Of a stretch of 64,000 nucleotides of DNA, positions 10,991-23,461 are shown in pieces. Position 1 is the stretch's first letter. The number at the start of each line of letters is the position of its first letter. Made by a program: the position numbers and the translations under genes. The stretch spans positions 5,325,388-5,389,387 of the forward strand of contig JAJEKV010000017.1 in NCBI GenBank assembly GCA_021234155.1, given 5' to 3'. The notes beneath the pieces are model-generated. The model did no database searches. It saw only the letters and a list, made by a program, of their open reading frames with translations, and was not told the origin of the DNA. This DNA comes from Isoetes taiwanensis. Lineage: Eukaryota; Streptophyta; Lycopodiopsida; Isoetales; Isoetaceae.

Positions 10991-13792
10991 GCTCGTAAAT
11001 AACCTTGCTATTATGTGCAGTGCTAAATGCCTAATCTCACATGCTTAAAATGGGTGCTCAATGCCAAAACATTGTTGTATATCATTACTAAGGGAATAAG
11101 AAGAGAAAAATTTGTATATTTGGAGTCATGCTTGAAATAATGGTGCATCTAAGAAGACTAATGGTTACTCTAAAGCACCTTAGGACGATAATATAATAAT
11201 AGTAAAGGCTGAAATTATTTAGCAATAGAAAGCAAATAAATTGCATGTGTGAAAGCAAATAAATTGCTTGTGGCCAACTTTTAATATGAGGGTAAGAACA
11301 ATTGCAACATTTTTGGGAAAAGTACACTTATGGTTATCATGGGGAAGTTGTATTCAATATGCAATTTTAGAAGGAAGATATTGAACCTATGACCTTATGG
11401 CAATTGTTGAGCATGTAACATATCTACTAAATGCAAATTAAAAAATACATTCACTTAATATCTTTGTATGTCTCGAAGGGAGGGGGACCCAAGGCATTAA
11501 CATAACGGCGTTGCATGTTGCATGTCTATAAAAACATGTACCCGGTATCTGAACTTCTTGTGAGCTTTCTGCCATTTTTTTCTCAAATCTTTAGAAATAG
11601 CAACTTGCACCTTGGCCATGGATTTTGCCACAGGCTACACAAATGGTACATAAGATGGTGCTCTTTGGCAAAGATTACAAAAGAAGATAAAGCAATTCCT
11701 CATCATCTGAGATGCCTTCCAAATTCTTCTGAACTTTGTCAAGTTTCTACCTGTTCCAAACAGGAACTTACAGGTGTTTTAGCTTGAGCTGGTTGCAGCA
11801 AGGTATACAAATTCAAGGCTAAATTAAAAGAAAACAATTTGGGATCCAGAAACTATATAGTGGATGTCTTTGACTGCTCAACAACTGCTTAGACAGAAAC
11901 ACATTTTTACCAATGCTTTAAAGTCGTGGATAATCCATTCGGTCAAGCGAAAATGTGTTGGAAATCTGTAGTATGTAGAACAACTTAATATCCAAAGCAT
12001 GTCCATGATCTAGAATGTCACAAAGTCTAAATTAATACTCAGATTGCAAATGCTAAAATATATGTCAAATTCAAAAAAGAAACTACATCCAACAAAAATT
12101 TTTGCGTCTAAATGACCTTTACATAAATGACCTTTACAATAAGTAGTACCCATGGCTCACCTCATCATATGAGATGCATCTCCCATTTCAAATTTTCTAG
12201 AATCGTGAATGGATCTTCGCAGATATTTCCAAGCTGTTACAATGCATTCACAACAAATACATAGCTTAAAATGATATCAAAATTACAAATTCCATCTTTT
12301 TCATGAACTCAGCTTTAGGAAGGATAATGATGTGAGCTCTAAAGAAACAAACATTTACGTTTATGAAATTTAATATTGGATATTCTAGGTCCACAACAAA
12401 ATTCTCGTTTGTTTAAAAGGAGTACAACTTTTTGTGTGTTAATTGCAAATATTAAGAGAAACAATGGCAACTTGCATCGCTTTGCTATTGAAGTAGCAGA
12501 CTAATGATCCGTATTCTCAAAAAATAAGCCATTTGGTGTGTCGTGAATCTCTGGGGCACAATAGGAGCAATACAACATAGATGGTTTGATGTGAAATTAT
12601 AAGCAGTGACAGGAATAATTACTGACAATAACAGCATGTTTTATGTGAAATCATACCATACATAGAAGTCAACAAAGAATCTTAACAGATGCCATAGTAT
12701 GCGCTTGACGTACCTTACATGTTGAAATAGATTAGGCCCAAAAACTCGTCAAACTTTTGATCTAAATATTTGCTGGCGCAAGTGATAAATATGCTGCACG
12801 TGGTGTGAAATTAGTACTTCATAAAAACATACTGGAATTGCATATGCAAAAGGATGGTTAAAACTTCCAATACATATCACTCACTATAAAAAGCATCCGC
12901 ATTACAATGACATATATGGCAAGTCAAACAATGCAGAAGTGTATCTCAAAGCCTCATATTTTGAGATGTACTTTTGCGTTGAATTGATGAAGCAAAGTCA
13001 TGTCGCATATTCAAACAATCTTCTTTGGATCATCTCCTCCCATGCGCTTCAAAGAGAAACAAAAAACCTGCAATAAACAAACAGAAAAGCAGATGTGTTA
13101 ATTCTCAAAACCTCCTTCTTTATTTGCTATTCTTGCAGAAGAAAAGGCCAAAGAATCTAAATCAGAGGGCTGAGAATTTTTGCTTAGTGTCAACCATCAT
13201 ACCAACACTGTAAGATTGTAGAGAGCTAAGAACAATCATAAAAATGCCGTAAAATTCTAGAGAAAAGATTGAGAAAATGACGGAAAAATCAAAGCACAGA
13301 AAACAACTGGAAATACAAAGCACCATAGACCTGAATGTTTGTTTAATTAAAATATGGAAAAACTCTGTACTTTTTTACAACTGTGCATGTTCAATCATTT
13401 AATAAAGACAAATGAGGGTTCTCCTATCACAAAATTGCTTACCCTACTTTCCACCTCAACCTTTTCCTCCTTCCACATTTGAGCACCTTTATAGAAAGCC
13501 CTTGTTGATGTTGCGGTTTAACATTGCACAACACAATAAAAAGTTATTGCCTTCAGAAAGAATAAAAAGCTAGAAGATTTGAGAATAGTACGTACAAACA
13601 TTGATGATGATAAGCAAGAGAGTAGTCAGCCATCCTGGGAAAATGACATTGAAAGTTACTCCATGCTAATTCCAAGGAGGAGTATAGGCTGAAGAATAAG
13701 TGCCATATCATAATCGATGATTGGCATGTCCTTATTCGGGTGCTTTAGTCTCAGATTAAACCAAACAGTAGAGACAGACTGCCCCATAATCA
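10991..13792. other. AT-rich interval, no gene recognised
   Basis: Only short open frames without recognisable motifs. The longest, 11515-11787 (+), has no convincing homology I can name. There are no inverted ends or long repeats I can define. Confidence 0.5.
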
Positions 13793-14957
13793 TCTATATA
13801 TAGTAATAAAAGCAAAATGTAGTTTGTGCAGAGCATCTCGGCCGTCAATTTCTTTTCCCATAACTTTCATTTTGGGCCGTCCGATTGTGTTGTAACACCG
13901 AAAGGTAGGGCGCCCCATCATAACTGCTTTCTGAAAGGCATTTTCGTCGTACTTTTTTGAAAGGCATTTTCATCTTGTTCCTGTGTTATGCGATTAGGTG
14001 AAAGTCGGATCTATAGCTGAGATCCCTATTGCGTAGGGCGCCCCAATTCAAAACCGTTTTTTGGATAGGCATTTTCATCATGCATTTTTTTTGGGGAGCC
14101 ATTGCTTATGGCATCGCGCTTCTCGAAGATTCGTCGTGCTTCTCAAAGATTTTCCGTCTTAGGGTTGCCAGAGAGATTGATCGACTCTGGCTATAACAGG
14201 TTTTTCTGTAAAGTTCATTGTTTATCGGCTCTGTTTATTGATCTGGAGGTTTTGGCCATGTTTTCTGTTGGATTCTTCCTCTGGGTAATTGTGGCAGTGA
14301 AGCAAATCGAACATAAGAAGCCTGCTATCTTTCTTTATCCTTTTCCAGTTGTTCGCTCTCTGTTCCGCAGGGTTCCTTGTTGACCGATTGCCATTTGAGA
14401 AAATTCCAAAGGGTTATTTTTGTTTGACGTTTTGTTGGATGCATGCGATCTGATCATATCCGCAGGGCCTTTGTCGTGAATTGCCATTTAAGCAGATTGC
14501 ACAGGGTTATTTGTTTGTGGATTTATTGGTTGCATGAGCAGAGGTCCGATGCCCTTAGTTTTTTAAGGGCAATGACTAAATAGAAAGAGCATAATGTCTC
14601 AGCGACATCAGCAGGAGTCATATCTGCAACCTCATCAAACATGGCATGTTGTTCTATTCCCAGGTACGCTGCTAGAATATTGAAGGCTGGAAACCTGCAT
14701 TAGAAGTATATATATGCATATCCATGCGGATAAGTGCAGGATCTAACTTTTTAGGGATGATGTGTATCAGTTTTAAGATCAACCAGGTTCTTGGTGAGTT
14801 TGAAAGGGAAGTTGGCGCTTTTATTCTATGACAGTATGCAACATCATAGCAACTCACATAAATTCTTGTTTCTAAGCATCTTGAAAGCATGCAAGATCTA
14901 TGCATCTTAGAGTGAGGCAGATTCATTTATGAGCGGATCCTTGGGAACTATACCGAT

Positions 14958-15250
14958 TTGGATGTTGTTGTGACCATTGCTTTAATTGGCATGTGTTTCA
15001 ACTGCAATAGTCTAGCAGATGCTCGCTATGTCTTTGATAGAATATCACACCCAGGCTTAATCTTATGGAATGCAGGGATCACAGGATATGCAGGATATGC
15101 ACAACAGCAGGAAGGTTACTCTCACGAAGGTCACTCTGCTTTGCAGTTCTTTGAGAACATGCTACAGGAGGGCATAATGCCAGACCAAATAACACCCTTG
15201 AGCATCTTGGAAGCACATCATAGCTGTTATAGAGTAGGAAAAGCGCATCC
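14958..15250 (+). pseudogene. Captured PPR protein fragment 1
   Basis: The open frame shows a PLS-type pentatricopeptide pattern: DVVVTIALIGM, then SLADARYVFDRISHPGLILW and, later, ALQFFENMLQEGIMPDQIT. The spacing matches PPR repeats of land-plant organellar RNA-binding proteins. A short tandem duplication (GYAGYA) and insertion of QQEGYSHEGHS disturb the repeat, and the frame closes soon after. Without a start, targeting peptide or further repeats it is a gene fragment carried by the Helitron. Confidence 0.75.
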
Positions 15251-15399
15251 ATGAACTTATTATTGAAAGGAAGTTCCAGGTCAATATTCCGGTGTTTGCC
15301 TCTTGCCTGTTTGTTGCCTTCACGTTAGAGAAACCGTTTCATGAAACGTGTTTCTTTTGCGAGAATCGTTGACTATGCGAGAATGGTCCTTTGTCTTGG

Positions 15400-15790
15400 T
15401 CTTAGGGTTGCCGGATAGATTGATCGACTCGGCTATAATGAGGATCACATGATATGCGGGATATGCACAACAACGGGAAGGTTGCTCTCCACGAAGGTCA
15501 CTCTCGCGCTGCAGTTCTTTGAGAACATGCTACGAGGAGGGCATAATGCCAGACCAAATAACACCCTTGAGCATCTTGAAAGCATATCACATCATAGCTG
15601 TTATAGAGTAGGAAAAGCGCATCCATGAACTTACTATTGAAAGGAAGTTCGGGGTCAATATTGTTCGTGGGAATAAACTTTGATGGGCATTCCAAGTGTG
15701 CACACTTAGAGGATGCAGAGAGAGGGCTTTTGACAAGTTGTTGGATAGAGATGTAGTGGTATGGACTCAGATGATTTCAGCATATATATA
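15400..15790 (+). pseudogene. Captured PPR protein fragment 2 (partial duplicate plus next repeat)
   Basis: Repeats the DNA of fragment 1 (ttctttgagaacatgctac, gccagaccaaataacaccct) with several indels. It then continues into a block reading as a PPR motif in one frame: CAHLEDAERAFDKLLDRDVV, then VWTQMISAYI. This extends the captured gene by about one repeat beyond fragment 1. Frames are broken, so no product is expected. Confidence 0.65.
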
Positions 15791-16804
15791 ACATGAGCAC
15801 TTTACGTGCCTTCATAAATGACAAATTTACTAATAGGTCTTTGGTGGTGGAGACCAATTTTTTGGAACTGTATTTTAGAATACTCTCATTGATATGCATG
15901 CCAAGTGCAGGTCCATTTGCACAGAGACTATTCAAAAGTTTGCAAATTCTATTACCTCAAAATTCTGATGTGTATTCTCAAATTTTCATCTAATCGTCCA
16001 TTTGGATCAAGTCCATCTGCCTAGGTGCTTAATAAACATAAGAAACATCAACGCTTATGCTCGGATTGGCTAGAAAAGATCTTGAGCATCATTTTTTACG
16101 CTTTGTTTAACCATTTAACAAGACATCTTTTTGTTGTAGAAAGACCAAAGATTCTAAGAAGCCTTACACACCACCTTGGTGATTTAATAGAAAAAAGGAT
16201 ACCTTAAACTTCTCTGGAATGTCTATTTGATTTTGTGAAAGGTAACGGGGTTTTGGCACTGCTAGATTGTTCTCTTGCCCGGCCCTATCCTTTCTATGTG
16301 GCGTTGAGCAAATGGGTCTTAATGAGTTGAATGGAATACTAAACTTGAAGTTAAGTCCAATCCGCACTAAATTGTAAGTCTTTGTGATGCATTACATCTT
16401 TTCTATTTTCACTCATCGGGTATGTTGGTTCAATATCAAATACTCTCTTAGAACCTCATTTAAGGAGTGCGACTTGCAAGTCCCTATTTAATTCTTTGAT
16501 TAATAATTCCCATTTGGGCTCTTTCCATCCCACTAGAAAGAAGCCCAACTTGATCTTCACTAGAGTTTTTTGCTATTTCCCATGCTTCAAGACTCAAGAT
16601 CAAATTCCAGACCCAATAACTCGAAGCCCGAAATTACAATGTAAATATACACCATATGGCACATTTCACTTAATAATTTAAGGATTTGTAATCGAGTGGA
16701 GCCCATGTTTGCTTTTGTTGCCAATAATAAAATTCCCATTAATGTTTATTAATTTTTTAATTTAATCCTGACAGAAGCCCAGCAACGCTGGGCACTTTTT
16801 CTAG

Positions 16805-18965
16805 TGCCTACATAAAAGAAAAGTCATCAAGAACAAAATTTTGAATCTTGACAGTAGACATTTTAAGAGAATAAAACGTACCAAGACAAAGAAGCAGAAG
16901 AGGGAAAAATCAGTTGCTCCAAGCTCCACCTACAATTGCAGTTTAGGTTTACAAAACCAAAGCCATTAACTTGGGAAAGTTACAGAATGCATTACAGACC
17001 AAGACAAAGGGATGAGACAAAGATTAAGTAGCACCGTGTTTGTGAAGATAAGCCCACCCAAAAATCGTTCCAGAAATTTGTCAAATCGCAGTAAGGGTCC
17101 GGCTCCAGAAATACAGAACTTGCCTTTGATCTGAACCCAAAAAACCAGAGTTACAAATTTCGTTGACTCTTGCCTTATGCCTTATGATGTAAAACGTATC
17201 TCTTAACTTTAATCTGCAAAACCTCTGCATAACAGATGCGGTTTCTAACCCTAAACCAAAACCGAAAATGGGTTTACCTGGACGTTTTCTCCTAGCCCGA
17301 AACAAAAAATGACTTTACCTGGACGTTTTTTTCTGGACGTTTTTTTCTACGCCAATACTCTTCAATCTGGAAAAAAATAATGGCAAAACTTGCTTCTCAA
17401 AGGGCCACCGATATAGCCTGAAGAAAAATGAAAGAACTGTTGTGTCGCACTGCCGGAGCCTCTAGCTATGGCAGCGTTTGCATTTGAAGTACAGATAAAT
17501 AAGCTATTGGCCATTTCGCCTATAAATTGCGAACTTCTGTCACTAATGGGGCATCAAGATGATGAAGTAGCATCCCTTGCCTTGGCTATGGCGGATATGA
17601 CAGCCGGCAGAAAGCTGTGTAGGATAGGGAAAGTAGGTTGTCTAGATAGAGGCAACCTTGTGCTGAAGCTGGTTATGCACTGGCTATGGCGATGGGAACG
17701 AAGGAGCGACTGAATCAAATCTGAAGGGTTTAAAAACAGTCAAAAATTCAAAATTCGTATTGCAGCACGTCCCGCGAGGGGAAGAGGGAACGTCGCATGC
17801 GGCGTAAGATGCGGCGTTCCCTCTGGCACGGAACCCAATGCAATCCCAAAATAAAAAAGAAGATTATACCTAAAGTAGGAACTCTTAAGCAGCAAACACG
17901 TGTACTAAGTTTATGATAGTAAAAAATAAGAAGATTTCATCGTGTGTTTTGCACTAAGACGATACAAACTATATTTTAAACTTCTATCACATGTTTCGTC
18001 AATCATGAGTTGAAAAAGAATGCTATCTTGCTTTAAAATATGGCAAGCCTAAGTACAAACCAGAAATGGTCCATGTCTATTTTAAATCAAATCTTGTACA
18101 TAATATGTTACTTTAACATGAAATTCAAGATCTATGTTGCCAAGGAAGGGTGACATTCATAAAAAATATTGCCTACCATAAAAGATGAGTTTTTTGTATT
18201 ATTACCTTAGCTAAACTCTAATTTTGTGTAGTGGCAACCACTTCTAAATGTAAAGAATACATGGTTATTCACCATATTTAAGTTCATAAAATTCTTTATT
18301 ATGAATGTATAAGTGGAATGAATGGAGTGCATCATTTATTGCCCTTAGAAAGCTTATATATGAGTCTAGTTAAACCACGTTAGTTCTATTTTTGTCCTGG
18401 ATTCTGTATCCAATCTTCTTTAGTGAAAATTGAGATCAACATGACTTATAGACATTTCAAAAAATTATTGGACTATAGCTCTTAGAGTTGACAACTTATG
18501 GCCGCAAGTCTTACGTCAAAACTTGTTATAGTAAAGGAGAAACAATTCACAACCTCAAAAAGCTTTTTTGAGCTAAAAATGGTTTGACGACTTCATATAA
18601 TGCCATCTAATAGCAACAAAACATGAAAACATGCAAATCAACATGTTTTATCATAAAACGTCAATTACTTTCAATTTTAGAAATGTTTGGACCCCTTTAT
18701 GCTAGAAAGTTTGAAGAATGCAGTTCTGGAGTTGCGTAAAAAATGCTGAATTCAATGAGGTTTGGGCAATCAACACAACATATCAGTAAATCTATTGGTC
18801 ATGAAATTCTCCATGGCCATAAAGAATCGAGTGAAGATTTCAAAAGTGGTGGTATCTTGTGAAATGGAAATTTCTCTTGTTAGATACCTGGGTTCAAGTG
18901 GCAGAGGGTATGCTGGACCAATTCTGGTGGATGAACCCAGAATAGTTCCAGTAAAAACTCTAGTG
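16805..18965. other. CACTA-like right part, no clear gene
   Basis: Contains a hairpin at 17783-17824 and two unrecognised open frames (17305-17081 minus, 17468-17713 plus). The last 200 bp before the right inverted end (18766-18960) are open in two frames but match nothing I know. Confidence 0.5.
17783..17824. repeat. GC-rich hairpin
   Basis: Arms AGAGGGAACGTCGCAT and ATGCGGCGTTCCCTCT pair over 16 bp with one wobble; the loop is about 10 nt (gcggcgtaag). It stands out in AT-rich surroundings. Confidence 0.8.
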
Positions 18966-18990
18966 CTAAGATTAATGTATAGTGAGTTTT

Positions 18991-19062
18991 TGTGGTTGCT
19001 CGGAGTCGAGCCCAGGTCTCCACGGCCACAACGTGGAATTCTAACCACTAAACTACAACCAC
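18991..19062 (-). pseudogene. tRNA-His(GTG)-like copy, T-stem mismatch
   Basis: 72 nt with GTG anticodon. Plus strand gctcggagtc (consensus gctgggagtc) breaks one T-stem pair. Confidence 0.8.
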
Positions 19063-19634
19063 AACCACATCCACATCAATATAACTTCAATACATTTACC
19101 ATCGTGTGAAAAAAGGGATCTTCTGATAATTTTGTCACCGAAGAAAACACATAGTCTCTGGATTCCTGTAAACTACAATCCTTCAATCGGAAACAAAGCT
19201 TCTACCTACTACAAACATATTGCGCAGGGATGTCGCGGATTTTTACCAACTTGTAAATGAGCAGAAGTAATGGAGTGAATAAATAGGTGTAGATGTCATC
19301 GTGTCCATAGACGAAATAGAGTATCAACTGCAAATTATTTAGGGTTCCTGGAGTTTAGCATTAGCCATGGAATAAAATGGATAGAGGATGGAGTGCAGAG
19401 ATGGTATCGATTCCCTTGTCGTGGGACTTCATTATTGGGATTCTACTTTTCAAAATAAGCATGCTTTATGACGGTTTACATTTGTTGGATCCACATTCTT
19501 CATGTCTGGACACATGTTATGGACAACATCTAGTATAATCTCCACAAGGAAATTCTCAACGAGTAAGGTTGAATGATGCCTTTGAGATGAATTGCAGAAG
19601 CCTCATATTACAAAGAATATAAATACAAGATATT

Positions 19635-19706
19635 TGTGGTTGCTGGGAGTCGAGCCCAGGTCTCCACGGCCACAACGTGGAATTCTAACCACTAAACTAC
19701 AACCAC
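19635..19706 (-). tRNA. tRNA-His(GTG)-like copy, intact cloverleaf
   Basis: Identical in all stems and loops to the copy at 7035. No T4 stop directly downstream. Confidence 0.8.
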
Positions 19707-19974
19707 AACAACATAAGGAAACAACTTTAGTAAAACATACGTATTCTAATTTTCTAATTGAAGTAAACACAAAGTTTTTGGATTTCTACAAAATATAATC
19801 TTTCAATCAGGAGCAAAAACAATATCTACTAGACTAGAAACTTATATGCACGACAATGATGGGCATTTTGATCACATGTAAAATGAGTGGATGTCATGCA
19901 GGGTGTGTTTTTGCTTGACATATGCAAAAAAGCATGTGGGCGACACCCATGCTGAAAAACTGCTTTTCGAACTT

Positions 19975-20045
19975 CATTAACAGACGTCACGCCCGTCCTC
20001 GACCGTCATGGAATTTTCGCCCTTCATTCGGCCGTCATGCAAAAT
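19975..20045. promoter_or_regulatory. Left subterminal CCGTCA motif cluster
   Basis: Near the left TIR: gacgtcacgcccgtcc, gaccgtcatgg and ggccgtcatgc. The right end (28800-28920) has matching ggccgtcactg, ctgacggctcgtcagg, gcccgtcacgg and cttgacgggcgg. Clustered motifs at both ends are typical of transposase-binding sites; this is inference. Confidence 0.5.
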
Positions 20046-22809
20046 TCCTGAGCGGGAGGGAGATTCTTTTCTTGGATCGTTTAGGCGCCGGAGCTGAATT
20101 TTGGAATTCGAAATAGGAAATGGCGGTGTTGTGTCATTGTTCTTGCAAAATTTTTTGCAATTCATTCATCTGTCCACTATGGACTGGAATTCCGCCTTCC
20201 TGTCTTCTTTGGCCAAGAACCGAGTGCAATTTGATCCTGGCACAATTCTATCAGGCTTACAACAATTTCAGCAGCAATCCGAAAGATTTATGGAGTGCTG
20301 CCTTAGTTTCAGCAAGAATTTTGATGACAAGATGATTCCTGGTAGAGGTATGCCATAAGCTTACTGCCTGTTCTTGACTGCTGTGGACACTTAATTTTTA
20401 ACTGTTGTGCCTTGATAGAAGAAGACGAACCTGCTGCTGTCCAAGATGAAACAAGAACAGAGGATATTCTACATGAAAACAGATATGAAGGTATGTTGTT
20501 AGTGCTTGTTTAGTGTTGTAATAACCAGTGAATTTTGAAATGATATTGAATGTAAAAACTTCATCTAAGGTGGTGGATGTTTCTGTGAAGAAGCACATGC
20601 TGAAGTTGTGCTGAATGACACAAATGCAGATGTAGAGGATCCAGGTAATTCAGGATTTATTATATTGTTGTTTGTTTGTGTAAAAAGAAACTTCATGACT
20701 AACCTTAGTTCTTGATTTATCTTTCCAGAAATTGGTGGTGAATTTTGTTATGAAGAAACACAAACTGATTTTATGGCAGAGACTTCACATGGTGAATTAC
20801 AGCAAAATGAGACACAAGCTCCAATGGATATTGAAGGTATGTCAAGTTGTATCTTCAGTTGTTTTTTATGAATCCTTCACAAATTAACTTTTGTTAGCTT
20901 CTTTAGGTGTTCTTTTTAGGAAGAAGAGAGCTGAACAAAGAAGAAAAGAAAGACAAAGACAGAGAGAAAGGGAGGCTGCAGCTGATGAACAAGCCAAGCT
21001 GAATGGTGATTTCAGCACAAAAAAAAAGAAAAGATTGTCAAAGAATATTGGCAAACTTGTTAATAATATTTGTAGGAATGCTAGTGAAAAGGATAGGGAA
21101 GATATTCTAAGGGGTGCAGCCAAATGGTTGCCTGGTCTAGGTGTTCAAACCACCAAAGAATTCAAAACAATGAAAGCTATAGTGGACAACTTGAAGGATT
21201 CATTTGCAGCCCACAAATATGCAAAGGATACAGATGCATGGAGAGCAAGAAGTCTTTGCCATGGCTTACTCTGTCAATCTTTGACACAAATAGAAGGGCC
21301 TTTGCAAAGCAACTAAACTGAATAGAAGAATTGTCTCATTCTTTGTTAAGAGAAGACTTCTTCTTGAACATGGGGAAGGACCATGGTCAATGTTCAAGAA
21401 AAGCACTTTCGAAGTGACAAGCTTTCTTATGATCGAGGAAACTTGTGGTTGACTTTTGGAGGAATAACACGGAGTATCACCTTGCAAAAAACATGTGGTG
21501 AAGATCAGACTAGGCAAAGGAGTGAACATAATGCATCCCTTGCATTTTCTAGAGGAAACTCAAGTAAGTGTTTCTATATATTGATTTTTGTTGGCCTTTT
21601 AAATTCTTTTTATAACTTGTGAATTTGCACTTGCAGGTTACTTTCTATAAACGTTTTACTGCTGAATATCCCAAGTTTGACTTGTCTTTTCGATGTTTCA
21701 TGCTCTGAAACCACCATATGTAAGGAAGGTCAGGGATAGAGAAACTTGCTGTTGTGTGTATCACATGAAAACAGATTTCATTAGGCAAGCAATAAATAAG
21801 GTTAGGCATGATGAGAAATTACATGGAGCTAGCTGCAAGTGCACTTGTGTGGTTTGTGGCCCTGGGCCAACTTGCATGGCAAATAAATGTACATACTCTT
21901 CTACCCGGTGAGCTTTGGAAATCCTTTGGTTTGTCCAAGGGATGATGAAATAGAGGAGTGGCATGCACATGACTGTTTGACTCTCAAGTGCAAGAATTGT
22001 GGACCTGCCAAGTTACCAACCTGCCCAAATGAATTGAAATACATTCCAGGACTCAACATTGAATGGAAGACCTATGACAAGGTTAGAATTCAGCTTTATT
22101 TTATACCCAGTTATATCACATTGATCTGTCATTACCATTGCAGGTTCTTGAACCCATTGTTGAACCTGTGCCTGATGGCAAGGGAGGGTACAAGATTTCT
22201 ACTAAACCGGTTACCAAAGCGGTTTTACAAAATCTTCTTTGTAGAGATTATCCGGGAAGCCAAGAGTGTAAGTAAAGAGTTTATACCACATAATTATGAA
22301 GGAAGATGGCGGGCCAAACAATTGAGGGGAGTGTTTGGCAACATTTCAAAAGACACCATAGTTTACGTCATAGATTTTGCTAAGAATTATACTTTTAAGA
22401 TTCAGCAAGAGATACAGAGTCTACACTGGAAGAATGATCAATGCACAATTTTAGTGCATATTACATACAAACATGCAACATTGTCAGATGATCCAAGTTT
22501 GGATGAAAATGAGAGAAGAATTATAAAAGAGACTCATTTCTACATATCAGATGACAGGGACCATGATACCTTGTTTGTGCAGTATTGTTTGAACAAGCAT
22601 CATGTATTTTCGACAAACGAGGCGATAAAAAGTATACGGACACATCATGTGGTCGATGGTTGCTCATCTCAGTTCAAAGGAGCAAGGAACTTTTATTTCC
22701 TTGGTAGGAACTACCATACCAATGGCATTCCAATAAATTGGAATTACTTTGCCTCCTATCATGGCAAAGGTAACTACATTCTTTGTCAATGGATTTATAG
22801 TTTTAATTT

Positions 22810-22832
22810 GTTTTTTTTTTTTTTTTTTTTTC
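22810..22832. repeat. Poly-T run in intron
   Basis: About 22 T residues just before the 3' splice site of the intron after the HGKG motif. Confidence 0.9.
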
Positions 22833-23461
22833 GACTAATAATAGAACGGTGAACATGATGGTCTTTGGAGCTGCCATTAAGCGAGCTCTTACACATGAGA
22901 TGTTGAAAAGAGGATCGATTACCACTCGTAAATGCACATGATCATTAGTTTTTACGGTCAAGCATTTGGGGACAACTCCACTGTCGATGGCAAAGGCGGG
23001 TTCAGGGTATCTTTGAAATCTTTGCTTTTTAACTGTTAGTGTGTGCTGAAATACTGCTTTGTTGAATGTTATTGTGTGTTGAAATACTGGTTTCTTTCCT
23101 AAACAGGTTTTTCTGAGAAATTGGAGTAGATGAGGTTGATAGGTCAGAAAGGTATGATTGTGCTACACTTTCTGGTTCAAGCAAGTTCCATTCCATCAGG
23201 CCAATTCAAGCTACAGATCCTACACAAGTTGCTCATATGGACTACAGTTGTTTCTGTCATAATTGTTGGTTAGGCAAACATGCCAAGTGCCCTAACAAAG
23301 GTAGAATAGTCATGGCAATACTCTGAGTTAAGACCAGGTGCTGATTATGTGGAAGATGTTGTGGATGGCCCTGTTTTTGAAGGTGATCCTCAATGGAAGT
23401 CTGATATTCTTGCAGTTGGAGATAAGTTTTTTGTAGTTGCAGAGCCAGACAACAAGGAGAA

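Larger units (their letters stand above)
13793..16804 (+). mobile_element. Non-autonomous Helitron with captured PPR fragments
   Basis: The 5' end TCTATATATAGTAATAAAAG at 13793 follows A13792. The 3' hairpin GCCCAGC-AAC-GCTGGGC, then ACTTTTT and CTAG, ends at 16804 before T16805. Both match plant Helitron ends and A|T targeting. The 3.0-kb interior has no Rep/helicase gene, but it carries pieces of a PPR gene in sense orientation, one apparently duplicated, plus a decayed leader block (gttgccagagagattgatcg at about 14163, repeated near 15408). Confidence 0.85.
7405..18965. mobile_element. CACTA-like TIR insertion, 11.6 kb, with nested elements
   Basis: Left end CACTAGAGTCG and right end ACTCTAGTG form a 9-bp terminal inverted repeat starting CACTA. 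Flanks share CTAA (7401-7404 and 18966-18969), and removing the segment restores array sequence ggcttctaagattaatg. A CACTA start fits the En/Spm superfamily, although that family usually makes a 3-bp duplication and I see 4 bp. I recognise no CACTA transposase, so it is non-autonomous or decayed. Nested inside are Helitron 3' ends at 8961 and 10801, a MULE-like MITE at 9885 and a Helitron at 13793-16804. Confidence 0.65.
18966..19900 (-). repeat. tRNA-His array, segment 3
   Basis: Continues the unit broken at 7404 (ctaagattaatgtatagtg) through two tRNA-like copies to gtcatgca at 19900, where the 9-kb TIR transposon is inserted. Confidence 0.9.

Noticed and set aside
22810-22832. Poly-T run as a retroposon poly-A tail
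   Set aside because: It lies in front of a splice acceptor inside a transposon intron and has no target duplication.
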